Below, one piece after another: positions 26,331 to 35,637 of a stretch of DNA of 64,000 nucleotides. Location: the NCBI GenBank assembly GCA_963705275.1, contig OY970063.1, positions 2,232,001-2,296,000 of the forward strand. The letters are read 5' to 3'. Origin of the DNA: Fen-1135 sp963705275. Lineage in GTDB: Bacteria; Desulfobacterota; Syntrophia; Syntrophales; UBA2185. Made by a program: the position numbers and the translations under genes. Below the pieces are notes generated by a model. The model was not told where the DNA came from. It searched no databases and saw only the letters and a list, made by a program, of their open reading frames with translations. Every line of letters starts with the position of its first letter. Position 1 is the first letter of the stretch.

Positions 26331-28378
26331 TTCACCAATGCCTTTGCAGCTTGAACTACATGTTCCGCGGTGATGCCGAACTTTTCAAAGAGAACTTTAT
26401 ATGGGGCACTGGCGCCAAAACTGTCCATTCCAATGACGGTTCCATCGAGCCCCACATAGTGCTCCCATCCGAGCTTTATGCCTGCCTCCACGGCAACCCT
26501 GGCCTTGACTTCCGGCGGCAGCACATGATTACGGTATTCAGAAGGCTGGCGATCAAAGATTCTCCAACTGGGGAGAGATACGACCCTTACTCGAAAGTCT
26601 CTCGATAAATGTTTTCCCGCCTCCAAGGCAATAGATACTTCCGACCCAGTTCCGATCAGGATCATATCGGGCTTGCCGGGAGATGATTCCCAGAGGATGT
26701 AACCGCCGCGCTGAAGCCCGCTGGCAGGTGCGACTTCGGCCCTGCTCATGACCGGCACATTCTGACGGGTAAGAATCAGCGCCGTGGGGCCGTCATGCTT
26801 GAGAAGCGCGGCCTTCCATGCCTCCACTGCTTCGCCGGCATCGGCGGGACGGATCACCGTCATATTTGGCACAGCCCGCAGATTCATGATCTGCTCGATA
26901 GGCTGATGCGTCGGTCCGTCTTCACCGAGACCAATGCTGTCGTGTGTAAAGACATAGATGACCCGAAGACCCATAAGGGCCGCCAAGCGCATGGGTGGAC
27001 GCATGTAATCGGAGAATGTCAAGAATGTAGCAGTATATGGGATAAAACCTCCATGAAGGGCCATGCCGGAAGCGATGGCGCCCATGGCGTGTTCACGGAC
27101 GCCGAAATGGATATTGCGGCCCGTGTAACTCCAATCACCGCCTACAGCGCCCTGTGTATCTCCGCGCGGCACATCAGGTCTTTGAAAATCACCAAATCCT
27201 TTGAGCCAGGTGAATGTGGATGGGTTGAGATCTGCTGAGCCGCCCATAAGTTCCGGCAATATGGGAGCGAGGCTCTGCATCACGCTCTCCGACGCCTTAC
27301 GGGTTGCTATATCCTTTGAGCCCTCCGGAAACATGGGAAGCCTTGATTCCCAGCCGGCGGGAAGCTCTCCTTTCATGACGCGCAGGAATTCAGCGGACAG
27401 GTCAGGGAATTCCACGCCGTACTTTTTGAAAGATCGATTCCATTTAGTCTCCTGAGAGCGGCCGCGGGTGATCGATTTGCGATAGAAGGCAAGGACGTCA
27501 TCGGGAATGAGAAATGTGCCTTCGGTGGGCCAGCCCAAAGCTTTCTTCGCTGCCAGCAACTCCTCTGCGCCTAGCGGCGAACCGTGGGCTTCAAATGTCC
27601 CCTGCTTATGGGGCGCCCCATACCCTATGGTGGTCCTGACGAAAATAATCGAGGGACGAGACTTTTCCCTCTTTGCTTTCCTTAGGGCGTGATCAATCGA
27701 AGGAACGTCATTTCCTTCCTCCACATGCCCGACATGCCAACCGTAAGCTTTGAACCTTTTTGCCGCATCTTCGGTAAAAGTGAGTGACGTTGCTCCGGCA
27801 AGAGAAATGCGGTTGTCATCGTAGAGGACTATGAGCTTGCCGAGACCGAGATGCCCGGCGAGGGAGCATGCTTCGGATGTCACGCCTTCCATCAGATCGC
27901 CGTCACTGGCAAACACATATGTGAAATGGTCGACTATCTTATGCCCGGGTCGATTGTAACTCGCTTCGAGGTGAGCTTCCGCAAGGGCTATTCCCACGGC
28001 GTTGCTGAGACCCTGGCCGAGGGGTCCTGTTGTCACCTCTACTCCCGGCGCGCAATGCCGCTCCGGGTGACCGGGTGTCTTGCTATTCCATTGGCGAAAT
28101 GACTCTACATCGGAAAGAGACAAATCATAGCCCGTAAGATGGAGCATGGCATAGAGGAGCATTGATGCATGTCCCGCGGAGAGAACAAAGCGGTCCCGGT
28201 CGCTCCACATTGAATTTGTGGGATTGTGTTTCAAGTGCCGCGTCCAGAGCGTATAAGCCATTGCTGCTGCGCCCATGGGCATACCGGGATGTCCTGATTT
28301 GGCCTTTTCCACAGCATCGGCAGCAAGAAATCTAATGGTGTTTATGCATTTTTCTTCAAATGATCTATCATCTGCCAT
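26327..28378 (-). CDS. tkt: transketolase
   Basis: 683-aa thiamine-diphosphate enzyme of the pentose phosphate pathway. Landmarks: KSGHPGMPMGAA, the TPP motif SDGDLMEGVTSEA, the pyrimidine-domain FGVREHAMGAIASG and DSIGLGEDGPTHQP. ATG 28378 with GAGGAGCG upstream is preferred over a longer frame to 28453. Length is standard for bacterial transketolase. Confidence 0.95.
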   Translation of the reverse strand: MADDRSFEEKCINTIRFLAADAVEKAKSGHPGMPMGAAAMAYTLWTRHLKHNPTNSMWSDRDRFVLSAGHASMLLYAMLHLTGYDLSLSDVESFRQWNSKTPGHPERHCAPGVEVTTGPLGQGLSNAVGIALAEAHLEASYNRPGHKIVDHFTYVFASDGDLMEGVTSEACSLAGHLGLGKLIVLYDDNRISLAGATSLTFTEDAAKRFKAYGWHVGHVEEGNDVPSIDHALRKAKREKSRPSIIFVRTTIGYGAPHKQGTFEAHGSPLGAEELLAAKKALGWPTEGTFLIPDDVLAFYRKSITRGRSQETKWNRSFKKYGVEFPDLSAEFLRVMKGELPAGWESRLPMFPEGSKDIATRKASESVMQSLAPILPELMGGSADLNPSTFTWLKGFGDFQRPDVPRGDTQGAVGGDWSYTGRNIHFGVREHAMGAIASGMALHGGFIPYTATFLTFSDYMRPPMRLAALMGLRVIYVFTHDSIGLGEDGPTHQPIEQIMNLRAVPNMTVIRPADAGEAVEAWKAALLKHDGPTALILTRQNVPVMSRAEVAPASGLQRGGYILWESSPGKPDMILIGTGSEVSIALEAGKHLSRDFRVRVVSLPSWRIFDRQPSEYRNHVLPPEVKARVAVEAGIKLGWEHYVGLDGTVIGMDSFGASAPYKVLFEKFGITAEHVVQAAKALVK

Positions 28379-28790
28379 ATTATATCGCTCCTCGTGAATT
28401 ATTTCCGAAATAACCGTTCGCATTGCTTGGGGCAAACTCAGCAATAGCGGCATTACGCAGTCAGTTGGAATGTCATTTCAAGCAAAGCGACAAATCTTGG
28501 CTAATGATGTGCTGTGAGGATTTTCCCCTACGGTAGAAATGACACCAATCGGTTACGATAACAGAAAATTGCAAAACTCTTTTTCGGTCATGAAAATTAT
28601 TCTAAGCTACGATTAAGGAAGTAAGTTTCAATTTCTGAGTTTATATACTAACACAAGCGGTAAAACAAGAATATTAGAATTACAAAAACTTGACAAGGCC
28701 GTTTTTTTTCAATAAGAACCGGCTCAGGCAGGTGCGGCTGAATGAGAACAAAAAAACAATATATGATCAAGGCGGTTAACATATCCTCGC
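28379..28790. other. divergent intergenic region, transketolase / ABC exporter
   Basis: 412 bases with no credible gene. A TTGACA at 28690-28695 with a weak TAAGAA at 28713-28718 could drive the ABC genes. A GG-N10-GC match at 28499-28512 lacks the activator dyads seen at the four sigma54 promoters. Confidence 0.4.
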
Positions 28791-29510
28791 ATGTCTATAA
28801 CAATTAAGAAATTGTCCAAATCTTACGGGAAGACACGAGCCCTTTCGGAGATTAATCTGAATATCCAGACCGGCGAATCGGTAGGCCTTGTAGGGCTTAA
28901 TGGCGCAGGGAAAACTACACTTCTCAAGACAATTGTCGGGCTCATTGTGAACTTCGATGGTGAGGTGCTGATCAATGATCTGGCAGCTATGGAGAAGGAG
29001 GCAAGAACGAGCACATCCTTTCTTCCCGAGGATTTTTCGCCGCCGCTTTATCTCACCGGGTATGACTTCGTTTCTTATATGCTCCGCCTCTACGGAGGGG
29101 GCCTGAATAAGACAGAGGTTGACGAATTTGCCGATGCGCTTGAACTGCAGGTGGACGTATTGTCACAGCCGATAAGAACATATTCAAAAGGCATGCGTCA
29201 GAAACTCGGCTTACTCGCGGCCATCCTGCCCGATACAGAAATCATCATCCTTGACGAACCCTTGAGCGGACTTGACCCTGGCGCCCGGGTGCTTGTTAAG
29301 GACGCATTCGCCATGCTCCGCAAAAAAGGAAAGACACTCTTCTTTTCTTCGCACATTTTGACGGACCTTGAAGAGATAGCGGACAGATTGGTTATCGTCC
29401 ATGAAGGCAGGGAAATATTCGAGGGCAAGCCGGAAGATCTGAGATCGCGCGGCGGCCGCAGCCTCGAAGACGCCTTTCTTCATGTGATCCGTGCAAACCG
29501 GGCGTCATAA
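28791..29510 (+). CDS. ABC transporter ATP-binding protein
   Basis: 239-aa ABC-2-type exporter ATPase. Walker A GLNGAGKTT, signature YSKGM, Walker B IIILDEPLSGLD and the switch His in FFSSHIL are all present. The signature SKGM instead of LSGGQ is common in this subgroup. First gene of a three-gene operon with the permease and a TPR-like protein. Substrate unknown. Confidence 0.93.
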   Translation: MSITIKKLSKSYGKTRALSEINLNIQTGESVGLVGLNGAGKTTLLKTIVGLIVNFDGEVLINDLAAMEKEARTSTSFLPEDFSPPLYLTGYDFVSYMLRLYGGGLNKTEVDEFADALELQVDVLSQPIRTYSKGMRQKLGLLAAILPDTEIIILDEPLSGLDPGARVLVKDAFAMLRKKGKTLFFSSHILTDLEEIADRLVIVHEGREIFEGKPEDLRSRGGRSLEDAFLHVIRANRAS

Positions 29511-29526
29511 AATTGGGCGGTTTTCT

Positions 29527-30279
29527 ATGAGCAGAATGGGCATCGTAGCCATTTACACCCTTCAAGAGGTGAGGAGGGACAGACTATTCTGGGGATTTCT
29601 TCCACTAATCCTCTTCGTAATTGCGCTCACCTTCTTTATGAGAGAAACCAGTATAGTTGCCGGAGCTGAAGCATTTAACCGGTCATACATTGCCCTCAGC
29701 GCATTGGCCGCTGCTGTATTTATTGTTCTTCTCGTTGTAAGTTCAATGTACCGGGAGATTGACTCAAAGGCAATCTTCATGGTGATTACGAAACCAATAA
29801 CCAGACCTGAATATATCCTCGGGAAATTCATCGCCTTTTCCCTCATATCTGCAGGGATAATCATGATTTCTTTTGCGGGCGCCCTCATATTGGGGGTGGG
29901 ACCTGCAAAGCCCCTTGCCGTCCATTACATTCTCTGTCTTTTTGAACAACTGGTAATTATCATGGCTGCCCTGGCGATTACACTGGGATTGCGGTCCCTT
30001 CCATCTTCCATTCTCGGGGTTGCCGGCTTTTATATAATAGGACACAGTACAAAAAAGATGGTTGATATCGCCATGCATATGGCTTCTGCATGGGTCCCCG
30101 CCCTCAAGGTCTTCTATTATCTATTTCCTTCTCTGAGCCTCTTTAGCACCCAGGCGGCTGTACTGGAACTTGGGCCTGTCTCCTGGACCGATATCCTTTT
30201 TCCAGCCGGCTATGCCGTCATTTACCTCGCCGTTCTCTTTCTCATAATTGTCATCGACATCAGGAAGAGGGATTTTTAG
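29527..30279 (+). CDS. ABC-2 type transporter permease
   Basis: About 250 aa with six hydrophobic segments and the N-terminal YTLQEVRRDRLFW typical of ABC-2 permeases (short cytosolic head, then membrane helix). ATG 29527 is used because it follows the ATPase stop by 16 bases. Partner of the ATPase at 28791. Confidence 0.87.
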   Translation: MSRMGIVAIYTLQEVRRDRLFWGFLPLILFVIALTFFMRETSIVAGAEAFNRSYIALSALAAAVFIVLLVVSSMYREIDSKAIFMVITKPITRPEYILGKFIAFSLISAGIIMISFAGALILGVGPAKPLAVHYILCLFEQLVIIMAALAITLGLRSLPSSILGVAGFYIIGHSTKKMVDIAMHMASAWVPALKVFYYLFPSLSLFSTQAAVLELGPVSWTDILFPAGYAVIYLAVLFLIIVIDIRKRDF

Positions 30280-30960
30280 ATGCCCGCAAAAAAGGATATT
30301 TTCAAAAAGGTTCTTTTGCCGTGTGTGCTCCTGATCCTCTTGGCTCTTCATGCCTTTCTTGTGGATGTGGGATGGAGAGGCAGTGAAACAAAAAATCAAT
30401 ACAAGGTGGTTCCCAGACTGAATCTCCCCTGGATGAAGTTTGTATCCCTTGATCAGGATAGGTTTACGAGCCTTCTCCTCTCTCTCTACCTTCTTGCTGC
30501 CGCCCCTGCCGATTGTTATGAGTGGGACTATAAAGGATTGTTGTCTTACATGCGTGTAATTACGAGGCTTGACCCTTACAATAAAGGCCCTTTTTTCTTT
30601 GCCGTATATTATATGAGTTACAGGACAGATTCCGATGGACGATTAATTTTCAATTATTTGGAGGAAGCGCAGGATAAATTTCCGGATGATTGGAAGCTTC
30701 CCTGGCAGGCGTCATACGTGGCGAAAGTGAAGTTTAAGGATGACCATCTCGCATATTACTTCGCCTCAAAAGCAGCACATTCACCCTATGCCCCTCCAAT
30801 CGTCAAGATACTGCCTGCAATTCTAAAACGGAATCTCGGAGACAAGGAATCAGCTCTTGCCTATTTGACCACTTTACGAGACCATTCGAAGGATCCCAAA
30901 GAGATAGAGGTAATAGACGAAGAACTTCAAAGGCTAAGCTCGGGAATCCTCCGCAAATAA
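30280..30960 (+). CDS. membrane-anchored TPR-like hypothetical protein
   Basis: 226 aa. One N-terminal membrane helix (VLLPCVLLILLALHAFLV), then a periplasmic helical domain with TPR-like pairs (YLEEAQDKFPDDWKLPWQAS; ILKRNLGDKESALAYLTTL). It starts immediately after the permease stop (TAG-ATG), so it belongs to the exporter operon. Possibly an assembly or accessory subunit. Confidence 0.72.
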   Translation: MPAKKDIFKKVLLPCVLLILLALHAFLVDVGWRGSETKNQYKVVPRLNLPWMKFVSLDQDRFTSLLLSLYLLAAAPADCYEWDYKGLLSYMRVITRLDPYNKGPFFFAVYYMSYRTDSDGRLIFNYLEEAQDKFPDDWKLPWQASYVAKVKFKDDHLAYYFASKAAHSPYAPPIVKILPAILKRNLGDKESALAYLTTLRDHSKDPKEIEVIDEELQRLSSGILRK

Positions 30961-31115
30961 GCTGAGGCGCATCGTAACATCCCGCCGTTTGTCCCTCCTG
31001 GGAATAACTATGGACTTTCGACTAGAAGTGTGAGCATATGTTGCTTTAGAATTCCACTTTTCCTGCAGTGAAGATTCAAAATAGGTTCATTTGAACGACA
31101 TAGGAGGCAAAGGCC

Positions 31116-31316
31116 ATGTTAGAAGGTCTTTTTCAGCCAATGCATCTTCTGGTGATATTGGTTATTGTTCTGATTATCTTCGGGCCGGGCAAACTGCCTG
31201 AACTGGGAAACTCTATCGGCAAGGCCATCAAAGGCTTCAAAAAGGCGATGGCGGAGCCGGACGAGAAGCCGGGCAATACTTCAGAAGGCAAGAAGATAGA
31301 AGATAAAAAGGAATGA
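31116..31316 (+). CDS. tatA: twin-arginine translocase subunit TatA/TatE
   Basis: 66 aa. A single N-terminal membrane helix is followed by the hinge FGPGKLPELG and an amphipathic helix (GNSIGKAIKGFKKAM), then a charged tail. Forms the pore of the Tat pathway. Strong ribosome site AGGAGG 8 bases before ATG. No tatBC nearby. Confidence 0.94.
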   Translation: MLEGLFQPMHLLVILVIVLIIFGPGKLPELGNSIGKAIKGFKKAMAEPDEKPGNTSEGKKIEDKKE

Positions 31317-31338
31317 ACAGAATCACCGGATCCCCTCG

Positions 31339-32052
31339 ATGAACGGACGTCTTGCCTTCAGAATCCTAATCCTTTTCTTATTTATTATTCTATCGACCTA
31401 TCTCTTTATCCACTATGACCTGTATTTATACTTTGCAAGTCAGCGAAGAACTATTGCGCTGATCAACTCGTTTCATCCGTATGACGCACTCGTCTTCATT
31501 GGCCTTCAGATCCTGCAAGTGGTAGCAGCCCCGATACCAGGTGAAGTCACTGGTCTTATCGGCGGGTACATTTATGGCGCGTGCCTAGGTACCGTTTATT
31601 CCACTATTGGTCTTACCCTCGGTTCCTGGATGGCCTTTGCGCTTGCCAGGTTCTTTGGTCTGCCCCTTGTGGAAAAGGCTGTAAAGCCCGAGATTATTGA
31701 AAAGTACGATTACTTTCTGGAGCACCGAGGTCTGTTTGTTTCTTTCCTTTTGTTTCTCATCCCCGGCTTTCCGAAAGACTATCTGTGCTACATAATGGGT
31801 GTAAGCCACATGAAGACGTGGCATTTCCTTGGCATTTCAACGGTCGGGCGCTTGCTCGGGACCACCTTGCTCTCCGTGAGCGGCAGTTGTGCCCGCAACA
31901 ATCAATACAGAGAACTCCTGTTCATTGCCGGTGTGAGCTGCCTTCTCCTCGCTATTGCCTACTTCTACCGTGATAAATGGCTGGATTCGCTGAAAAGAAA
32001 ACATATAAAGCCAGAAACACCCGAGAAACCCAACGATAATCATCATCAGTAA
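31339..32052 (+). CDS. TVP38/TMEM64 (DedA-superfamily) membrane protein
   Basis: 237 aa with five to six membrane segments. The superfamily core is seen as GEVTGLIGGYIYGACLGTVYSTIGLTLGS and FLIPGFPKDYLCYIMG. It lies 22 bases after tatA and is probably co-transcribed. Members act in lipid transport or membrane homeostasis; the role here is unknown. Confidence 0.87.
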   Translation: MNGRLAFRILILFLFIILSTYLFIHYDLYLYFASQRRTIALINSFHPYDALVFIGLQILQVVAAPIPGEVTGLIGGYIYGACLGTVYSTIGLTLGSWMAFALARFFGLPLVEKAVKPEIIEKYDYFLEHRGLFVSFLLFLIPGFPKDYLCYIMGVSHMKTWHFLGISTVGRLLGTTLLSVSGSCARNNQYRELLFIAGVSCLLLAIAYFYRDKWLDSLKRKHIKPETPEKPNDNHHQ

Positions 32053-32103
32053 AAAATCATAAAAAAGCAAAGTTAGCAAGAGTCAAGGGAATGTCCTTAG
32101 TAC

Positions 32104-32132
32104 TTGACACATAGGCTTTCTTCCCCTATCCT
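32104..32132 (+). promoter_or_regulatory. sigma70-type promoter
   Basis: TTGACA (32104-32109), 17-base spacer, TATCCT (32127-32132), 44 bases before the small basic gene at 32177. Confidence 0.55.
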
Positions 32133-32176
32133 GACCGCGATTGCAGATTAATCCCAATAAAAGACAAGGAGGCATC

Positions 32177-32302
32177 ATGGGCGGGCACAAGAAGATCGAG
32201 CGGAAAAAGGAACTTGACAGGAAACGGCGAAGACGAAAGAAAAGTCTGAAGCTCAGGGCAAAAGAACAGGCGCGATCAAAACCCGGTCATAAAGCAAAGT
32301 AA
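32177..32302 (+). CDS. 41-aa strongly basic small protein
   Basis: The frame runs ATG to TAA with a strong AAGGAGG four bases upstream and its own sigma70 promoter. The product is about half Lys/Arg (MGGHKKIERKKELDRKRRRR at the N-terminus) and resembles short Lys/Arg-rich proteins of other Deltaproteobacteria, or a ribosome-associated peptide. Too short for most gene callers. Function unknown; RNA or DNA binding is an inference. Confidence 0.65.
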   Translation: MGGHKKIERKKELDRKRRRRKKSLKLRAKEQARSKPGHKAK

Positions 32303-32449
32303 GAGTGGCAAGGTTATATTGTCCAGGAAACGCATAGGCCATGTGCGCTTGGCTGAGATAACACTTCTAAATTTGGAAAGCATCAGTTGCTGGACGCGGA
32401 TCGACTTGATCAAGACTTTAGGAGCTCGCAGGCAAGACGAAGATTCACA

Positions 32450-32662
32450 TTAGGACCGACTGCTCCGGTTACTCTTGTTCAGAGATACGCAGTCTTCCCT
32501 CCACAGGCATGAAAGTTCCTTACAGTATTCCACCCTGATCGTGCCGAAACATTCGATATTATTTTCCGCCCTCTGAATTGCCAGGATCATATTATTTTTC
32601 TTCATCTGATAAGTATTGATCCCCATGCTCTTGGCCATTTTTTGGATCTCGCTGTATTTCAC
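32450..32662 (-). CDS. 70-aa Rho N-terminal/SAP-like domain protein
   Basis: N-terminal helix-extended-helix of the Rho-N/SAP type (MKYSEIQKMAKSMGINTYQM) followed by a Cys-containing tail (YCKELSCLWREDC). It starts with GTG at 32662, with AGGAGG eight bases upstream. Similar short proteins occur in Geobacter-like genomes. Probably binds nucleic acid. Confidence 0.75.
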   Translation of the reverse strand: MKYSEIQKMAKSMGINTYQMKKNNMILAIQRAENNIECFGTIRVEYCKELSCLWREDCVSLNKSNRSSRS

Positions 32663-32749
32663 CTCTGTTTACCTCCTCTCATTACCGTAAGCGATACAAC
32701 TTGAGGATCCACTATGTAAGGTTGGTGCATTATGTCCTAACTGTGAATC

Positions 32750-33397
32750 TCATGGTACCGCAACAACAATGATATGAAAAACCGAAGACCAGGTCAGAGG
32801 CTTGGCGACGGTCTTGCCTCCCAACCGGGCCGCCAAACGCTGCGCTTCCGTCTTATGGTCTGAAGCGAAATAGATCGTATTCACCGTATAATCCGTCCTA
32901 GTTGCTGTTCCTATGTCTTCAACTTTGTAACCCATCGCAATAAGTCTCTTTGACATTTGCCTCGCTATAGGTAATTTGCCGTTTCCACTTAAGACCTTGA
33001 CCTTAAGATCTTTGAGACTTATTTCTTTTCCTTCCACAGCCTTTTTTCCATCGGCTGATTTCTTCATTTCATCTTTCTTGGTGATATCGACTTCCTTTAC
33101 CCGTTCTTTCTTGCCCGCCTCAGAAACAGCGGCCTCTTTCTCTTTAGTGGCGCCCGTCTGGCCTGTCACGGGACTATCCTTTGTGGCGGCTTCCGCCTCT
33201 TTTATCTTTTGTACCTCCGACTTCAATAAGGTCACTTCCTTGTTCACCGCTGCCATCTGCTCATTGAGGTGGGCAATGGATACCTTGGACCTTTGCAATT
33301 CCTCCGTTGTGTTTCCGCCGGAATAATCTAGTGCCGTGCAGCCTGAGGTCGCCAAACAATATACCAGGGTGAAAATACATAACGTTCTCATATACAT
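32750..33397 (-). CDS. lipoprotein with coiled coil and LytR_C-like domain
   Basis: 215 aa. Signal peptide with lipobox ATSGC (lipidated Cys20), then a heptad-rich coiled coil (about 35-70), a low-complexity Lys/Glu linker and a C-terminal LytR_C-type domain (VKVLSGNGKLPIARQMSKRL...AARLGG). GGAGGTGA sits upstream. It begins four bases after glk ends and is the last gene of the minus-strand run. Confidence 0.78.
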   Translation of the reverse strand: MYMRTLCIFTLVYCLATSGCTALDYSGGNTTEELQRSKVSIAHLNEQMAAVNKEVTLLKSEVQKIKEAEAATKDSPVTGQTGATKEKEAAVSEAGKKERVKEVDITKKDEMKKSADGKKAVEGKEISLKDLKVKVLSGNGKLPIARQMSKRLIAMGYKVEDIGTATRTDYTVNTIYFASDHKTEAQRLAARLGGKTVAKPLTWSSVFHIIVVAVP

Positions 33398-33400
33398 TAT

Positions 33401-34420
33401 TCACCTCCCATACGTGGTATTTGGGCCTTGATCGTGTTCAAAACCGTAACCCGCCGCACCCAGAAGGGCAATTCGGGGATTAAGAATGACGGAAACCGGC
33501 ATCTGCGAAACCAGGGCAGACATTCGTCCTTTGCATCGGAAGGATTCCATAAACCGTCCGTTTGTGAGAAACGGCAGTATACGGCGAGGAATACCGCCCC
33601 CCAAATAAACACCGTTCGTGGCCATCACTTTGAGTGCCAAATTCCCTGCTTCTGCTCCCAGGATGGAAACAAAAAGGTTAAGAGTCATCACGCAGAGATC
33701 ACAGCGAGAAACCCGATCTAAGGCGCACTCTAAGATGACCGGCGCAGGGTCATTCTCCCCCTCCACCCTTTTAGACAGCCAGGGTGGTTCCTCAGCATAG
33801 CACCTCTCTCGCAGAAAACAATATATATTTAATATTCCCGGTCCTGAACAAACGCTTTCATAACTGACATGGCCGAGTTTCTCCTGAAGGCAAGCCAACA
33901 ATTTCCTTTCTAAATCATTGCCGGGAGCAAAATCCACATGGCCTCCCTCTGAGGGGTGCCCACGGTATCGTGTCCCATCCCATGTCAGAAATGCCTCCCC
34001 AAGACCGGTGCCCGGAGCAAGAACGGCTATGCCCCCTTCGGATATGGGCTTGCCTTCGTTCAATATATGCAGATCCGACTGCTCCAGAAGGGGGATCGCG
34101 TGAGCGATGGCCTCAAGGTCATTCAGCAGCCTGACGGATGGCAGGTTTAGTTCCTTGCTGAGATTCTTTTCATCGATGATCCACGGCAGGTTGGTAATCT
34201 TGGCGACGCCTTTCACGACCGGGCCAGCTACACCGAAGCAGGCCGCATCCGCTGTAATATTGACTTCTTTGAGAAATTCCCGTACGATGGTTGTGAAATC
34301 GGGAAACTGTCCGCTCCGAAAATCCGCCGCTGCCAGAGGCGAACGTAACCCCTTTTCTCTTGAGAATATTCCGAGGCGAGTATTTGTTCCGCCTATGTCG
34401 CCTGCAAGTAATATGGCCAT
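33401..34420 (-). CDS. glk: glucokinase
   Basis: 339-aa ATP:glucose phosphotransferase of the Glk (not ROK) family. Phosphate motif GDIGGTNTRLG at the N-terminus, EGGHVDFAP and SGPGILNIY in the active region, and GVYLGGGIPRRILPF near the C-terminus. ATG 34420 (AAAGGA upstream) makes the protein begin MAILLAGDIGG, as expected; the frame extends further upstream without support. Confidence 0.93.
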   Translation of the reverse strand: MAILLAGDIGGTNTRLGIFSREKGLRSPLAAADFRSGQFPDFTTIVREFLKEVNITADAACFGVAGPVVKGVAKITNLPWIIDEKNLSKELNLPSVRLLNDLEAIAHAIPLLEQSDLHILNEGKPISEGGIAVLAPGTGLGEAFLTWDGTRYRGHPSEGGHVDFAPGNDLERKLLACLQEKLGHVSYESVCSGPGILNIYCFLRERCYAEEPPWLSKRVEGENDPAPVILECALDRVSRCDLCVMTLNLFVSILGAEAGNLALKVMATNGVYLGGGIPRRILPFLTNGRFMESFRCKGRMSALVSQMPVSVILNPRIALLGAAGYGFEHDQGPNTTYGR

Positions 34421-34476
34421 TTCCTTTATCACGCAAATTTTTAAAGCGGCATCACATAGCAGCCGTTTCCATGTCG

Positions 34477-34794
34477 TCAGGTGACTTCGCTTTCGAGCCA
34501 TTCCAGATAGTCATGGCTCCCTGCGACAATTGGCATGGCAATGATTTCCGGCGCTTCATAAGGATGAACAGATTTGATCGCTTTTTCGATCTCTTCGTAA
34601 AGAATCTCTTTGCTTTTTATCCAGCATTGCCACTCTTGGGTCCTTTCCATGTTCCCCTTCCATCTATAGAAGCTGGTTATGGGCCCCGCTATCTGCACAC
34701 AGGCTGCCAGCCTCTTTTCAACCAGGCATGCGGCAATTCTTTCTGCGTCTTCCTTCTTGTCTGTCGTTGTCATTACTTGAATGTAGGATTGCAT
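34477..34794 (-). CDS. cutA: divalent cation tolerance protein CutA
   Basis: 105 aa, normal size for CutA. Shows the family pattern TTTDKKEDAERIAACLVEKRLAACVQI...SFYRWKGN and HPYEAPEIIAMPI. ATG 34794 is behind AGAGG; a start at 34821 would overlap trmH further. Confidence 0.92.
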   Translation of the reverse strand: MQSYIQVMTTTDKKEDAERIAACLVEKRLAACVQIAGPITSFYRWKGNMERTQEWQCWIKSKEILYEEIEKAIKSVHPYEAPEIIAMPIVAGSHDYLEWLESEVT

Positions 34795-34817
34795 TTCATC
34801 AACCTCTGATCCCTGCA

Positions 34818-35609
34818 TCATTTATGCTGCTTGGCACATTCATACATCATGATTGCCGCTGCCTGAGGCAGACTGAGAGAATCCGATCTTCCCGCACCGG
34901 GTATATGCCACAGCTCATCAGCCAAACGTATCAGGGCTTCCGGCAATCCGTGACTTTCACTGCCTAAGAGGAGGGCAGTTTTTTGTTTACACGCATGAGG
35001 CGCCACACCATCCCTTACATGCGAGCCAACGAGAAAAAAATGTTCTTTAATTATCGGCAGGGCTTCAGCGAAATTGACATCCTGCATTATTCTCATATGG
35101 AAAAGAGTTCCCATTGCGGTTCGTACGACTTTGGGATTTGTGAAATCTGACGAACCGGTGCTGAGCATGATTGTTTCAATACCGAACCAGTATGCCGTTC
35201 GCACCATAGCACCCAGATTGTTGGGATTGCCTATCTGATAGAGCAGGAGAATATGACCCGAACCGTGCGCCAGCAGTGAATTGATGTCGGTGTGCACAGG
35301 AATGGCTGCGACCGCCATGACACCCTCCGGTTCTTTATCCTGACTTAATGCATCCCATTCTTTTTCCGATAGTCCGTAAACGTCAATTCCTGACGGAATT
35401 GAAGAAAGAAAAACGTGCCAATCTGAGCTCTTTTTATCCAGCACCAGAATTGCCCCGGTTTTCCATTTACTGTTGAGCAATCCCTGGACGACTTTATAGC
35501 CTTCAGCAAGAAAAAGCCCTTCCTGCCGGCGATATTTGGCCTGCTCAAGCTTCTTCCATAATTTTAACTGTGATTTCGAGGGACTGTGCAAAGCAATTTC
35601 CTGTGCCAT
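34818..35609 (-). CDS. TrmH/SpoU family RNA 2'-O-methyltransferase
   Basis: 263 aa. An N-terminal substrate-binding domain (KLEQAKYRRQEGLFLAEGYKVVQGLL) is followed by the SPOUT fold: motif 1 NPNNLGAMVRTAYWFG, motif 2 LLLGSESHGLPE, motif 3 SLSLPQAAAIMMYE. Probably modifies rRNA; target not determinable. ATG 35609. Confidence 0.92.
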   Translation of the reverse strand: MAQEIALHSPSKSQLKLWKKLEQAKYRRQEGLFLAEGYKVVQGLLNSKWKTGAILVLDKKSSDWHVFLSSIPSGIDVYGLSEKEWDALSQDKEPEGVMAVAAIPVHTDINSLLAHGSGHILLLYQIGNPNNLGAMVRTAYWFGIETIMLSTGSSDFTNPKVVRTAMGTLFHMRIMQDVNFAEALPIIKEHFFLVGSHVRDGVAPHACKQKTALLLGSESHGLPEALIRLADELWHIPGAGRSDSLSLPQAAAIMMYECAKQHK

Positions 35610-35637
35610 CAGTGAGCGCTCCGTCAGCGTTATCCTG

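Noticed and set aside
28498..28514. TGGCTAATGATGTGCT as a further sigma54 promoter
   Set aside because: GG-N10-GC is met, but no GGGG-N7-CCCC sites lie 71-93 bp upstream and the -12 half is poor.
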